DNA from: Tissierellia bacterium
GTDB lineage: Bacteria > Bacillota > Clostridia > Tissierellales > Sedimentibacteraceae
NCBI GenBank assembly: GCA_028709465.1
Contig: JAQVWY010000010.1
Coordinates: 21,425 to 57,022, forward strand
DNA: 35,598 nucleotides
Direction of reading: 5' to 3'
In this document: positions 20,456 to 29,121 of the stretch, in pieces
Layout of the letters: each line of letters begins with the position of its first letter
Position numbering within the stretch: the stretch's first letter is position 1
Notes under the pieces: generated by a model
Databases searched by the model: none
Seen by the model: only the letters and a program-made list of their open reading frames with translations
Told to the model about the DNA's origin: nothing
Made by a program: the position numbers and the translations under genes

Positions 20456-21457
20456 CATGCTTCCACAATATTTAACAACTCTTACTAATTGAGCTGTAAA
20501 TGACATTTCATTGTCATACCATGCGATAAGTTTAACTAATTGCTTTCCATCTACTTCTATAATTTGAGTTGATAATGCATCAAATACGCAAGCATAATGA
20601 CTTCCTATTACGTCACTTGATACAATAGGATCTTCAGTATAAGCTAAGGTTTCGTTTGAAGCTTTTTTAATAGCTGCATTTATTTCTTCTACAGTAGTAG
20701 TTTTCTTAAGTTCAACTGTTAAATCTACTACAGAGCCTGTTATAGTGGGAACACGAAGTGCAATACCATCTAGTTTACCTTTCAATTCAGGCAAAACAAC
20801 TCCCACAGTTTTTGCTGCTCCTGTAGAAGCTGGTACTATATTTGCTGCAGCAGCTCTACCTCTTCTGGCCATTATTCCTTTTTTATGAGAATTATCGTGA
20901 ATATTTTGATCGTTTGTATAAGCATGAACTGTAGTCATTAACCCTTTTTCAATACCGAATTCATCATTTAAAGCTTTTGCTAATGGTGCTAAACAATTTG
21001 TTGTACATGATGCAGCGGATACAACTGTTTCTGTGCCATCAAGGATGTTGTGATTTACATTATATACTATTGTTTTTAAATCCCCCTTACCAGGAGCTGA
21101 TAAAATTACTTTTTTTGCCCCAGCTTTTATATGAGCTTCAGCTTTTTCTTTATCATTGAATTTACCTGTGCAATCAATTACTATATCTATATCAAGCTCT
21201 TTCCAATTACAATTTTCAGGTTCTTTTATTCTAGAAGTAATTATTTCATTGTCATCTACTACTAAAATATTATCATTGTATGAAATTTTATCAGTCATAA
21301 AATTTCCATGGGCAGTATCATATTTTAATAAATAAGCTAATGTTTCTACATCAGAATTTGTATTAATAGCCACAACTTTAAAATCCTTGTCCTGCACCAT
21401 CAATCTTAATGCTAATCTTCCTATTCTTCCAAAACCATTAATAGCTACTCTAACCAT
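20444..21457 (-). CDS. gap: Glyceraldehyde-3-phosphate dehydrogenase
   Basis: 337 residues from ATG 21457 (GGAGG 5 bases upstream; a TTG at 21469 lies inside the ribosome site). NAD(P)-dependent oxidative phosphorylation of glyceraldehyde 3-phosphate. Seen: Rossmann start VAINGFGRIGR, catalytic Cys151 in ASCTTNCLAPL, HAYTNDQ, and WYDNEMSF. In the cofactor site the usual IND-x-T of NAD-specific enzymes reads AINTNSD, so the Asp that excludes NADP is missing; Bacillus GapB, which accepts NADP, also lacks it. First gene of the glycolytic operon. Its C-terminal NNR and stop are written by the repeat array. Confidence 0.97.
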   Translation of the reverse strand: MVRVAINGFGRIGRLALRLMVQDKDFKVVAINTNSDVETLAYLLKYDTAHGNFMTDKISYNDNILVVDDNEIITSRIKEPENCNWKELDIDIVIDCTGKFNDKEKAEAHIKAGAKKVILSAPGKGDLKTIVYNVNHNILDGTETVVSAASCTTNCLAPLAKALNDEFGIEKGLMTTVHAYTNDQNIHDNSHKKGIMARRGRAAAANIVPASTGAAKTVGVVLPELKGKLDGIALRVPTITGSVVDLTVELKKTTTVEEINAAIKKASNETLAYTEDPIVSSDVIGSHYACVFDALSTQIIEVDGKQLVKLIAWYDNEMSFTAQLVRVVKYCGSMNNR

Positions 21458-21562
21458 TTTACCCTCCAAAAAAATATATTATTATTATTTCTTATTTAAT
21501 ACAATTAATACATTTAAAACTTATGAAAAATATTAACTGTATTCTTTTAAATTATGTAAAAC

Positions 21563-21595
21563 AATATGTCATACTATATCTATTTAAGACATATT
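21563..21595. promoter_or_regulatory. Operator-like dyad in the gap leader
   Basis: Perfect inverted repeat AATATGTC-N17-GACATATT just downstream of the likely start point of the glycolytic operon. The position would suit a roadblock repressor such as CggR, but no regulator gene is in the window and the sequence is not a motif I know. Confidence 0.45.
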
Positions 21596-21609
21596 ATATT
21601 TGTTACTTG

Positions 21610-21638
21610 ATTATATCATACTAAATTTTTAATGTATA
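21610..21638 (-). promoter_or_regulatory. Likely promoter of the gap-pgk-tpiA-gpmI-eno operon
   Basis: TATACA (21633-21638; 4 of 6 to consensus), 17-base spacer, TATAAT (21610-21615). It leaves a leader of about 145 bases. Confidence 0.55.
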
Positions 21639-21647
21639 GTGATTTTT

Positions 21648-21686
21648 TATAAAAAAATAAAGGAATACGAATGAAATCATATTCCT
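21648..21686 (-). terminator. Terminator after oppF
   Basis: Stem AGGAATATGA / TCGTATTCCT with a T-rich tail on the minus strand, starting 9 bases past the oppF stop. It insulates the opp operon from gap. Confidence 0.85.
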
Positions 21687-21694
21687 AATTTTTC

Positions 21695-22660
21695 TTAAAA
21701 TAAATGACATGCAATTTTATGATTTGTGTCAATAGTTTTCAATTCTGGAATTTGTTCAGAACAAATTGGTTTTGCATAAGAACATCTTTCAACAAATCTG
21801 CAACATTCTTTTGGATTCACCGGACTAGGTATTTCCCCTTTAAGTTTAATTCTCTCTTTATTTCTAACAATATCAGGATCAGCTTCAGGTATTGCAGATA
21901 ATAAAGCTTTTGTATATGGATGACATGGATTTTTGTATAAATCTTCCGCATCAGCTTGTTCCATTACCATTCCAAGATACATTACCACTATTTTGTCTGA
22001 TATATACTTAACAACACTCAAATCATGGGCAATAAACAAATAGGTTAAGCCTCTTTCTCGTTGCAATCTTTTTAACATATTTAAAACTTGTGCTTGAATA
22101 GATACATCAAGCGCCGATATGGGTTCATCACAAACTATAAATTTTGGAGTAACGGACAATGCTCTAGCTATACCAATACGCTGTCTTTGTCCACCTGAAA
22201 ACTCATGGGAAAACCTTGACATATGATCTCGATTTAATCCTACATCCTTCAATAATCCTTCTATTCTTTCATCTAATTCCTTTTCACCAATCTTCTCATG
22301 AAGTCTTATTCCTTCGCCAACTATATCTTTTACTGTCATCCTAGGATTTAAAGAAGAATATGGATTTTGAAAAATCATCTGAATATTTTTATGAAAATCC
22401 ATTTTTTCTACTTTAGATTTTACATCAAATATATCTTTACCATCATAAATTACTTTACCATTTGTAGGTTCATATAGTTTTACGAGACACCTTCCAGTTG
22501 TAGATTTACCACAGCCTGATTCACCTACTAAACCTACAGTTTCACCCTCATTAATATCAAATGATACATTATCAACTGCTTTTAAAGTATCAGTTTTTGA
22601 TAATTTAAAATATTTACTTAAATTTTGTACTTGTACAAGAGGTTGTTTTTCTGCCGCCAT
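21695..22660 (-). CDS. oppF: Oligopeptide ABC transporter ATP-binding protein OppF
   Basis: 321-residue cytosolic ATPase subunit. Walker A GLVGESGCGKSTTGR, signature FSGGQRQRIGIARAL and Walker B FIVCDEPISALD are intact. The C-terminal oligopeptide-transporter extension carries Cys residues (KECCRFVERC, later KPIC and KIAC). Its ATG follows the oppD stop with no gap; GAGG inside the oppD end serves as ribosome site, so the two are translationally coupled. Last gene of pepP-oppBCDF. Confidence 0.95.
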   Translation of the reverse strand: MAAEKQPLVQVQNLSKYFKLSKTDTLKAVDNVSFDINEGETVGLVGESGCGKSTTGRCLVKLYEPTNGKVIYDGKDIFDVKSKVEKMDFHKNIQMIFQNPYSSLNPRMTVKDIVGEGIRLHEKIGEKELDERIEGLLKDVGLNRDHMSRFSHEFSGGQRQRIGIARALSVTPKFIVCDEPISALDVSIQAQVLNMLKRLQRERGLTYLFIAHDLSVVKYISDKIVVMYLGMVMEQADAEDLYKNPCHPYTKALLSAIPEADPDIVRNKERIKLKGEIPSPVNPKECCRFVERCSYAKPICSEQIPELKTIDTNHKIACHLF

Positions 22661-23686
22661 TTATAGCACCTCACTTTTTTCTCTATTTTTGCACGGTAAT
22701 TTTATATCTGGTGCATATTCATGTTGTAGCCAGCATACTGTTTTATGATCTTCCGATAATTCATACTCTGGAGGCATTTTTTTGTAGCAAACTTCCATAG
22801 CATATTCACATCTAGCAGCAAATGGACATCCTGGCGGTGGAGAAAATAAATCTGGAGGAGTCCCTTCAATAGGAGATAATTCCACATCTTTTTCAGTTTC
22901 TAAACTAGCTATAGAGCCTAACAAGCCAGATGTGTATGGATGTTTAGTATTGTAAAATATATCATCTACTGTACCTCTTTCAACAATTTTACCTCCATAC
23001 ATTACTAGCACCCTATCACACATTTTTGCAATAACACCCAAGTCATGAGTAATTAAAATTATTGATGTTTTAGTTTTTTTCTGCAAATCTTTCAATAAAT
23101 CTAATATTTGAGCTTCAATAGTAACATCAAGAGATGTTGTTGGTTCATCAGCAATTACAACACTTGGTTGTCCAACTAATGCTATTGCAATCATAACTCT
23201 TTGTTTCATACCACCACTTAATTCGTGAGGATATTGATTATATCTTCTTTCACCATCAGAAATTCCAACCAATTTTAAGATTTCTAACGCTTTTTCTTTT
23301 ATCTGACTTTTATCATATAACTTTCTTTGAACAAATATTTCTTCTATTTGTTTACCAATTTTCATTGTAGGATTAAGAGAAGTCATTGGGTCTTGAAATA
23401 TAAATCCAATTTCAACACCTCTTATTGTTCTTAACTCTTTCTCGGACATTTTTGTAATGTCTTTACCTTTATATATAATTGAACCATCTTCAAAAAAACC
23501 TGGCGGTTCAGGATTAAGTCTAATTAAGCTCTGCGCCGTTACGCTTTTCCCACAACCAGATTCACCAACTATTCCTATAATTTCACCTTCACATACATCA
23601 AAGCTGATACCTCTAACAGATTGAACCACTCCGCCGTATGTTTTAAAGGAAAATTTTAAATTGTTTACTTCTATAATTTTATCCAT
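22661..23686 (-). CDS. oppD: Oligopeptide ABC transporter ATP-binding protein OppD
   Basis: 341-residue ATPase partner of OppF. Walker A GIVGESGCGKSVTAQS, signature LSGGMKQRVMIAIAL, Walker B VVIADEPTTSLD and switch His in LITHDLG are present. The C-terminal extension has the cysteine set GCPFAARC...VC...VC that in related Opp/Dpp ATPases can hold an iron-sulfur cluster. It starts 16 bases after oppC. Confidence 0.95.
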   Translation of the reverse strand: MDKIIEVNNLKFSFKTYGGVVQSVRGISFDVCEGEIIGIVGESGCGKSVTAQSLIRLNPEPPGFFEDGSIIYKGKDITKMSEKELRTIRGVEIGFIFQDPMTSLNPTMKIGKQIEEIFVQRKLYDKSQIKEKALEILKLVGISDGERRYNQYPHELSGGMKQRVMIAIALVGQPSVVIADEPTTSLDVTIEAQILDLLKDLQKKTKTSIILITHDLGVIAKMCDRVLVMYGGKIVERGTVDDIFYNTKHPYTSGLLGSIASLETEKDVELSPIEGTPPDLFSPPPGCPFAARCEYAMEVCYKKMPPEYELSEDHKTVCWLQHEYAPDIKLPCKNREKSEVL

Positions 23687-23702
23687 AATATCACTTCCCT
23701 TT

Positions 23703-24644
23703 TTATTCAGTTCCTCTAAGTTTAGGATCTAATGCATCCCTCAATCCATCACCCAATAAATTTAAAGCAAGCATTGTAGAACAAATAAAGAATGCTGGTA
23801 TAAATAATTGGTAAGGGTATACTCTCAACATTTTAACTCCTGTTTTAGTTAATACACCCCAACTGCATTCTGGAGGAGCAATACCTAAACCAATATAACT
23901 TAAGAATGCTTCACTAAATATTGCGCTTGGAACTGCCATAGTAAGATTTGTAATAATCAAACCTATAATATTAGGTATAAGGTGTCTGATAATTATTGTA
24001 AAATCAGAAACGCCTAATACTTTTGCAGCCGCAACGAAATCTTGTTCTTTTAGCCTGTATATTTCACCTCTTACAAATCTTGCAGTACCAATCCAACCAG
24101 TAATACACATGGCTATTATTAAAGCTTCTATACCCGGTCTTAAAACAACCATCATAAGAATTTGTACAATTAATCTTGGAATACCATACATTACATCTAT
24201 AAATCTCATAATAAATGAATCCAAAGTACCACCATAATAACCTGATATACCTCCAATTAGTCCACCAACTACGGTGTTCATAATTGTGGCCACAAAACCT
24301 ATTGTCAGAGATACTCTAGCACCTCTCCATACTCTCACCCATAAATCTCTTCCCAATTCATCTGTACCAAACCAATGTTTGGATGAAATAAATTGATTCA
24401 TTTTAGAAGAGTCTATAGCAGTATATTCATATTTACTAAGCATAGGCGCAAAAATAGCCATTAAAATATATAAAACAATTACCATCAATGATATAAAAGC
24501 AACATTGTTTTTCTTAATTCTTCTCCATGCATCAGCCCAATATGTTAAGTTAGGTCTAGTTATGGATTCCATCTTTTCAATATTTTTTCCTACTACTTTA
24601 AATTCTGTTCTATTTAAATTTTTTAATTCTAAATTGTTTTCCAT
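23703..24644 (-). CDS. oppC: Oligopeptide ABC transporter permease OppC
   Basis: 313 residues. A cytosolic N-terminal tail (about 1-48) is followed by the first membrane helix (FISLMVIVLYILMAIFAPML) typical of OppC, then the binding-protein-dependent permease domain with five more helices and the coupling loop EQDFVAAAKVLGVSDFTIIIRH. It forms the membrane channel with OppB, 8 bases upstream. Confidence 0.94.
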   Translation of the reverse strand: MENNLELKNLNRTEFKVVGKNIEKMESITRPNLTYWADAWRRIKKNNVAFISLMVIVLYILMAIFAPMLSKYEYTAIDSSKMNQFISSKHWFGTDELGRDLWVRVWRGARVSLTIGFVATIMNTVVGGLIGGISGYYGGTLDSFIMRFIDVMYGIPRLIVQILMMVVLRPGIEALIIAMCITGWIGTARFVRGEIYRLKEQDFVAAAKVLGVSDFTIIIRHLIPNIIGLIITNLTMAVPSAIFSEAFLSYIGLGIAPPECSWGVLTKTGVKMLRVYPYQLFIPAFFICSTMLALNLLGDGLRDALDPKLRGTE

Positions 24645-24652
24645 GCCATAAC

Positions 24653-25573
24653 CTACTTTCCTGCAATTCTTATTCTTGGATCTATTAATCCATATAAAAT
24701 ATCAACGATCATATTAGCTATTACTAAAAATGCTCCGTAAAATACAGTCATTCCTAATACTATTGAATAGTCTAAGTTTTGCACACTTTGAACGTAAAAT
24801 TTACCCATACCAGGTATAGCAAATATTGATTCAATAACAAAAGTACCTGTTAATACCGCAGCCACCGTAGGTCCTAATACTGTAACTACAGGCATTATTG
24901 CATTTCTAATCTGATGTTTGTAAGTGACTCTAAAGCTAGAAATTCCTTTGGATTTAGCTGTTTTTATATAATCCTGTTGAACCACTTCAAGCATACTTGC
25001 TCTCATTAACCTAGATACTTGAGCTAAAGTGTAAAATCCAACTGCTATAGCAGGTAAAATCGTATGCTTAAACCCTAAATATTGCGCTACTGGAAACAAT
25101 CCCCATTTAATACCAAAGAAATATTGCAATAAAGCACCCATAATAAAGTCTGGTACAGAAGTACCAATTATTGCAATAACAATGCTTATAAAATCTAATT
25201 TCTTTCCCCTGTTAAGTGCTGCAGTAATACCAAAAACCAAACCAAATGATATCCCAAATACTAAAGATCTAATACCTAAATCAAAGGAAAAAGGGAAAGA
25301 ATCTTCTATAATTTTATTTACAGTTTGATTTTTATATTTCATTGAATAGCCCAAATCACCTTTGAGAAGGTTTTTCAAATATGTGAAATATTGTTCAATT
25401 AACGGTTTATCAAACCCATAATATTTTTCAAGATTTGCTTTTATTTCAGGGGTCATTTTATCACTAGTAAAAGGATCTCCTGGCATTAATCTTACTAATA
25501 TAAACACTACTGTTACTAATACTAATATAGTAGCAAGAGAAATGCCAAGCCTTTTGATTATATACTTACCCAT
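24653..25573 (-). CDS. oppB: Oligopeptide ABC transporter permease OppB
   Basis: 306 residues, six membrane helices expected. N-terminus KYIIKRLGISLATILVLVTV and the LVRLMPGDPF segment are typical of OppB/DppB. The coupling loop is VVQQDYIKTAKSKGIS, and the family end IDPRIRIAGK is present. It follows pepP by 82 bases in the sigma-54-dependent unit. Confidence 0.94.
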   Translation of the reverse strand: MGKYIIKRLGISLATILVLVTVVFILVRLMPGDPFTSDKMTPEIKANLEKYYGFDKPLIEQYFTYLKNLLKGDLGYSMKYKNQTVNKIIEDSFPFSFDLGIRSLVFGISFGLVFGITAALNRGKKLDFISIVIAIIGTSVPDFIMGALLQYFFGIKWGLFPVAQYLGFKHTILPAIAVGFYTLAQVSRLMRASMLEVVQQDYIKTAKSKGISSFRVTYKHQIRNAIMPVVTVLGPTVAAVLTGTFVIESIFAIPGMGKFYVQSVQNLDYSIVLGMTVFYGAFLVIANMIVDILYGLIDPRIRIAGK

Positions 25574-25655
25574 AGTTTCACCTCATATTTCATAGTAATA
25601 ATCCTTTAAAAAATTAAACTTAATCTGTGTCCATTACATGGAATTAATAAAGCTA

Positions 25656-26717
25656 TTACAGCTCTATTAATTCTCTAGTAGAATTTGTTAATAATTCATT
25701 ACCATCTTCTTTTATAAGAACTTGATCTTCTATTCTAACGCCTCCCCAATTTGGTATATAAATTCCTGGTTCAATTGTAATCACGTTATTTACTTGAAGA
25801 ATTTCATCTGATCTTGGACCCATAAATGGTATTTCATGCACATATAATCCTATGCCATGTCCAATCCCATTATAATGATATTCAAAATATTTTGTATCTT
25901 TTATAGCTTCAATAGAGGCTTCATACACTTCAGTTGCTTTAGCTCCAGCAACCATTTTTTTAGTAGCATCCTCTAACATTTTCTTTTCTAATTCATAAAC
26001 TTCTCTTTGTTGTGGTGTTGCTTTTCCAACTACAACAGTTCTTGTCATATCTGACATATAACCATTAAATTGACAACCATAATCCATTAATACAAAGTCT
26101 CCGTATTCCACAGTTTTATTTGAAGGAATACCATGTAATAACGATGTCCTTTTACCTGAAATTAAAATATTGCCATATGGTTTTGTATCAGAACCTTCCA
26201 TAACCATATAATGTTGTAATCTAGATGCAAGTTCTTTTTCAGTTATACCAACTCTGATATCCTTTATAATTCTTTCAAAGGCTCTGTCAGCAATTTGACA
26301 TGCAACCCTTAAATTATATATTTCTTCTGGAGTTTTAACTGATCTGAATTTTTCTATAACACCTATTAAAGGTATTGCTTCAACATTAGTTTTTATAAGT
26401 TCATTGTATACATTATGAGTTACAAAATCGCTTTCAAAAGCAAAATTCTTTAGATTTAAACTTTCCACAATATTTTTCACTGCACTAGCAACTGTTTTTC
26501 CTTGTTCCCTCCAGTTAACTATAGTATAACCATGACATTCCTGTCCAGCCTGTTCGGTATATCTTGGGTCTGTAATGAAATAGTTTTCATTTCTAGTAAT
26601 TAATAAATAGGAGTCATCCCCAGTGTATTTACTAACATATCTTACATTTTGAGGCCTAGAAATAAAAAAACTTTCAATATTATTTTCATTCAAATAATTA
26701 ATTAGTTGATTTAGCAT
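25656..26717 (-). CDS. pepP: Xaa-Pro aminopeptidase (M24B family)
   Basis: 353-residue metallopeptidase removing N-terminal residues before proline. An N-terminal creatinase-like domain (1 to about 125) is followed by the pita-bread catalytic domain. Metal ligands are visible: the Asp pair in DYGCQFNGYMSDMTRT, His in GIGHGIGLYVHEIP, Glu in TIEPGIYIPNWGG and Glu in RIEDQV. No signal peptide, so it acts in the cytosol. It lies at the head of the oppBCDF unit, so proline-containing peptides would be trimmed after import, supplying proline and other Stickland substrates. AAGGAG precedes ATG 26717. Confidence 0.95.
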   Translation of the reverse strand: MLNQLINYLNENNIESFFISRPQNVRYVSKYTGDDSYLLITRNENYFITDPRYTEQAGQECHGYTIVNWREQGKTVASAVKNIVESLNLKNFAFESDFVTHNVYNELIKTNVEAIPLIGVIEKFRSVKTPEEIYNLRVACQIADRAFERIIKDIRVGITEKELASRLQHYMVMEGSDTKPYGNILISGKRTSLLHGIPSNKTVEYGDFVLMDYGCQFNGYMSDMTRTVVVGKATPQQREVYELEKKMLEDATKKMVAGAKATEVYEASIEAIKDTKYFEYHYNGIGHGIGLYVHEIPFMGPRSDEILQVNNVITIEPGIYIPNWGGVRIEDQVLIKEDGNELLTNSTRELIEL

Positions 26718-26805
26718 GCTTTCACTCCTTATGATTAGTCTTTTTTAAATATAATTATATAATAATAAACTTAACCATGATTATTACAGAACAATATTTA
26801 TAACA

Positions 26806-26821
26806 TGCAATAATAATGCCA
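26806..26821 (-). promoter_or_regulatory. Sigma-54 (-24/-12) promoter of pepP-oppBCDF
   Basis: TGGCATTATTATTGCA: GG and GC are separated by exactly 10 bases, as sigma-54 promoters require. It lies 89 bases before the pepP ATG and is nearly the same as the site upstream of oppA (28881-28896). Confidence 0.85.
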
Positions 26822-26985
26822 TATGGACAAACTAACATATTTTACACATAAACATAATAATTATGTATGTAATAACAACATTTTTCATTATTCCATTTTT
26901 CATTAAAAAAATTATTAATCTTCAATTGTATGTAATCATTTTTGATAAATTGTATGATTTATCTACAAATATCGCATGATTATTA

Positions 26986-26996
26986 TACACTTGTAA
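26986..26996. promoter_or_regulatory. Possible activator half-site upstream of pepP
   Basis: TACACTTGTAA matches one arm of the dyad upstream of oppA (29055-29082) and lies about 180 bases from its -12 box, similar to the oppA arrangement. The second arm is not conserved. Confidence 0.35.
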
Positions 26997-27028
26997 CATT
27001 TTTATACATAAAATACTTATAAATTAGA

Positions 27029-27066
27029 AGTAAAAATGACTTCTTAATAAAGAAGTCATTTTTACT
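27029..27066 (-). terminator. Terminator after oppA
   Basis: Perfect 17-bp stem AGTAAAAATGACTTCTT with a 4-base loop, 19 bases past the oppA stop. It separates oppA from the pepP-opp unit, which has its own promoter. Confidence 0.9.
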
Positions 27067-27084
27067 CAAATGCTATTTGAACTA

Positions 27085-28749
27085 TTATTGTTCAATATCA
27101 ACATACATGTAGTCATAGTTTAATCCAACAAAGTAAGTTTCAAAACCTTTTACTTTAGGATTTAATAACATTGCATTTCTTCTTAATTGAAGCGGAATTA
27201 TAGCACCATCTTCTAACAATGTTTTTTCTGCATTAAACAATGCATCCATTCTTTGTTTTGGATCTGTGTTTGTTATACCTTCTTTAACATAACCATCATA
27301 TGCTTCACTTTTGTATGAACCATGGTTATATGGTGAGTTTGTAGTCCATAACTCCAAATATGTCATAGGGTCAGAATAATCGGGTACCCATCCGGTTACA
27401 ACCATTTCAAATTCACGATCAGATTCCATTTGTAATCTTTGTTTATAAGGAACCTGTCTGATAGTTACAGTAATTCCTAATACAGTTTGTATTTGATTTT
27501 GTAATATTTCAGCTTCTGTTCTTGTACGTTCTGCATCAGTAGTTAATAATTCAAGCTCTATTTCTTTAGGATCAGATACTCCTAATTCAGTCATAGCTGC
27601 TTGTAAATGTTCTTTTGCTTTAGCTTCATCACCTTTTACAGGGAATGCTTCATAAGGATATTCTTCACCATAATCCTTATCTACACCTTTAACTTGTGGT
27701 AAAATATACCTAGTGTTTGGCTGATATAAGTTTTTAGTAGCTAATAATATAAAATCTTCACGGTTAAGGGCATAGTTTACAGCAAGTCTTAAATCTTTGC
27801 TCTTAAGTTCACTTGAACCGTCCATATTTAATTTCATGAAATCATTTGCTCCATCGAAATAATATGAAACTTTATCAGTATAATTTTCTAGTACTTCTGC
27901 AGGAACATTTACCTGATCAAGTTCACCTTGTTCATACATTGCAACAGCAGTCATAGGATCTGCAACTGTTAGTATATGAACTTCATCAAGATTTATAGCA
28001 TCTTTATTCCAGTAATTAGGATTCTTTTCAAGAATTAATCTATCTTCATGTTTCCATTCTTTCACTATAAATGGTCCATTGTATGCCATTTTATCAGCAT
28101 CAGCAGAATATTCTTGTCCATATTTTTCTACTAAATCTTTTCTTGTTGGACAGAATTGTGGCATTGAAAGCATGCTTATGAAATATCCTGTTGGGTTTTG
28201 TAATTCTATTTGTAATGTTTTTTCATCAATAGCTTTTACTCCTAATTCTTCAACAGGTAATTCACCATTATTTACTTTATCAGCATTTTTTATTAAAGAA
28301 GTAATAATAAATGCATAGTCACTAGCAGTTGCAGGATCAGCTAATCTTTGTAAACCATATTCAAAATCTCCAGCTGTTATTGGTTCGCCATCACTCCATT
28401 TTGCATCTCTTAAATGAAATGTATAAACTAAACCATCTTCAGATACATCATATTTTTCAGCAACACCATATTGGATTTCACCTACATGATTTCTCATTAA
28501 ACCGTCAAAAATATGATATCCAACAGTTGAACTTGGAATTGAATTCATTAATTGAGGATCTAATGTAGGAACATCTGCTGTTAATGAATATCTAAATATT
28601 TTTTTACCTGTTTCTGTTGCTTCATTTTCTTTTGGTTCATTTGTTTCTTTTTCTTCAGGCTCTGCTGGTTTAGGTGTAGAGCAAGCAGCTAGTGAAAAAC
28701 ACATAGCCACAACTAAAATTAATGAAACTAACTTTTTAATATTCTTCAT
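27085..28749 (-). CDS. oppA: Oligopeptide-binding lipoprotein OppA
   Basis: 554 residues from ATG 28749 (GGAGG 8 bases upstream; the TTG at 28764 is part of the ribosome site). Lipoprotein signal peptide with lipobox LAAC at about residues 16-19, then an acidic linker (PAEPEEKETNEPKENEATE) and the SBP_bac_5 solute-binding domain, including YTFHLRDAKWSDGEPITAGD. It captures peptides outside the membrane for OppBCDF. It forms a unit of its own, with a sigma-54 promoter upstream and a strong terminator downstream, so it can be made in excess over the permease. Confidence 0.95.
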   Translation of the reverse strand: MKNIKKLVSLILVVAMCFSLAACSTPKPAEPEEKETNEPKENEATETGKKIFRYSLTADVPTLDPQLMNSIPSSTVGYHIFDGLMRNHVGEIQYGVAEKYDVSEDGLVYTFHLRDAKWSDGEPITAGDFEYGLQRLADPATASDYAFIITSLIKNADKVNNGELPVEELGVKAIDEKTLQIELQNPTGYFISMLSMPQFCPTRKDLVEKYGQEYSADADKMAYNGPFIVKEWKHEDRLILEKNPNYWNKDAINLDEVHILTVADPMTAVAMYEQGELDQVNVPAEVLENYTDKVSYYFDGANDFMKLNMDGSSELKSKDLRLAVNYALNREDFILLATKNLYQPNTRYILPQVKGVDKDYGEEYPYEAFPVKGDEAKAKEHLQAAMTELGVSDPKEIELELLTTDAERTRTEAEILQNQIQTVLGITVTIRQVPYKQRLQMESDREFEMVVTGWVPDYSDPMTYLELWTTNSPYNHGSYKSEAYDGYVKEGITNTDPKQRMDALFNAEKTLLEDGAIIPLQLRRNAMLLNPKVKGFETYFVGLNYDYMYVDIEQ

Positions 28750-28801
28750 TTCTTCTTCCTCCAAAAATTTGATGTTATTTTATTTTTTTAAAAAATAATG
28801 T

Positions 28802-28850
28802 AACGTTTGCTTTAAACGTTTCACCTCCTTAATAAACTCATATATGAGTT
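28802..28850 (-). promoter_or_regulatory. oppA leader with two dyads and an orphan Shine-Dalgarno
   Basis: Within the predicted transcript: palindrome AACTCATATATGAGTT (28835-28850), then AAGGAGGTG (28822-28830) with no start codon at usual spacing, then the dyad AACGTTT-N5-AAACGTT (28802-28820). The real oppA ribosome site is about 60 bases further on. Possibly a leader control element or a lost leader peptide. Confidence 0.4.
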
Positions 28851-28880
28851 ATAAAGTAAATAAAAACACTAGATAAATTA

Positions 28881-28896
28881 TGCAAAATTAATGCCA
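28881..28896 (-). promoter_or_regulatory. Sigma-54 (-24/-12) promoter of oppA
   Basis: TGGCATTAATTTTGCA with the required GG-N10-GC spacing. The predicted start near 28870 gives a leader of about 120 bases. The site is nearly identical to the one upstream of pepP. Confidence 0.88.
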
Positions 28897-29054
28897 CTTT
28901 TTCAACCTACTAGTAATTAAGCTAATTTTTTAAATTTACTATTATAAATTAACTATTTTAACAAACTAATTATATTATAGCTAAAAAGTTATTAGTTAAA
29001 AAGTAGTTCACCAGATAGTATGCAAATTATTACTATTGTAACCTTTTTTTGACA

Positions 29055-29082
29055 ACAAGTGTAACAATAAATTTACACTTGT
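29055..29082. promoter_or_regulatory. Dyad, candidate enhancer site for a sigma-54 activator
   Basis: Perfect 10-bp arms ACAAGTGTAA and TTACACTTGT with an 8-base centre, about 185 bases upstream of the oppA -12 box. No T-run follows on either strand, so it is a poor terminator for rpoN; the distance suits an enhancer-binding protein. Confidence 0.55.
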
Positions 29083-29121
29083 AAGCTTTAGTTACCCACT
29101 ACATAATAAATTATAACAAAA

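Larger units (their letters stand above)
26718..27084. other. Regulatory gap between oppA and pepP
   Basis: Contains the oppA terminator (27029-27066), a possible activator half-site TACACTTGTAA (26986-26996) and the sigma-54 promoter (26806-26821). The rest is AT-rich with no gene. Confidence 0.6.
28750..29121. other. Regulatory gap between rpoN and oppA
   Basis: Contains the dyad at 29055-29082, the sigma-54 promoter and the structured oppA leader. The stretch 28900-29050 is AT-rich with no gene seen. Confidence 0.6.

Noticed and set aside
28822..28830. Leader peptide starting at the GTG inside AAGGAGGTG
   Set aside because: The GTG overlaps the ribosome site itself, leaving no spacing for initiation.
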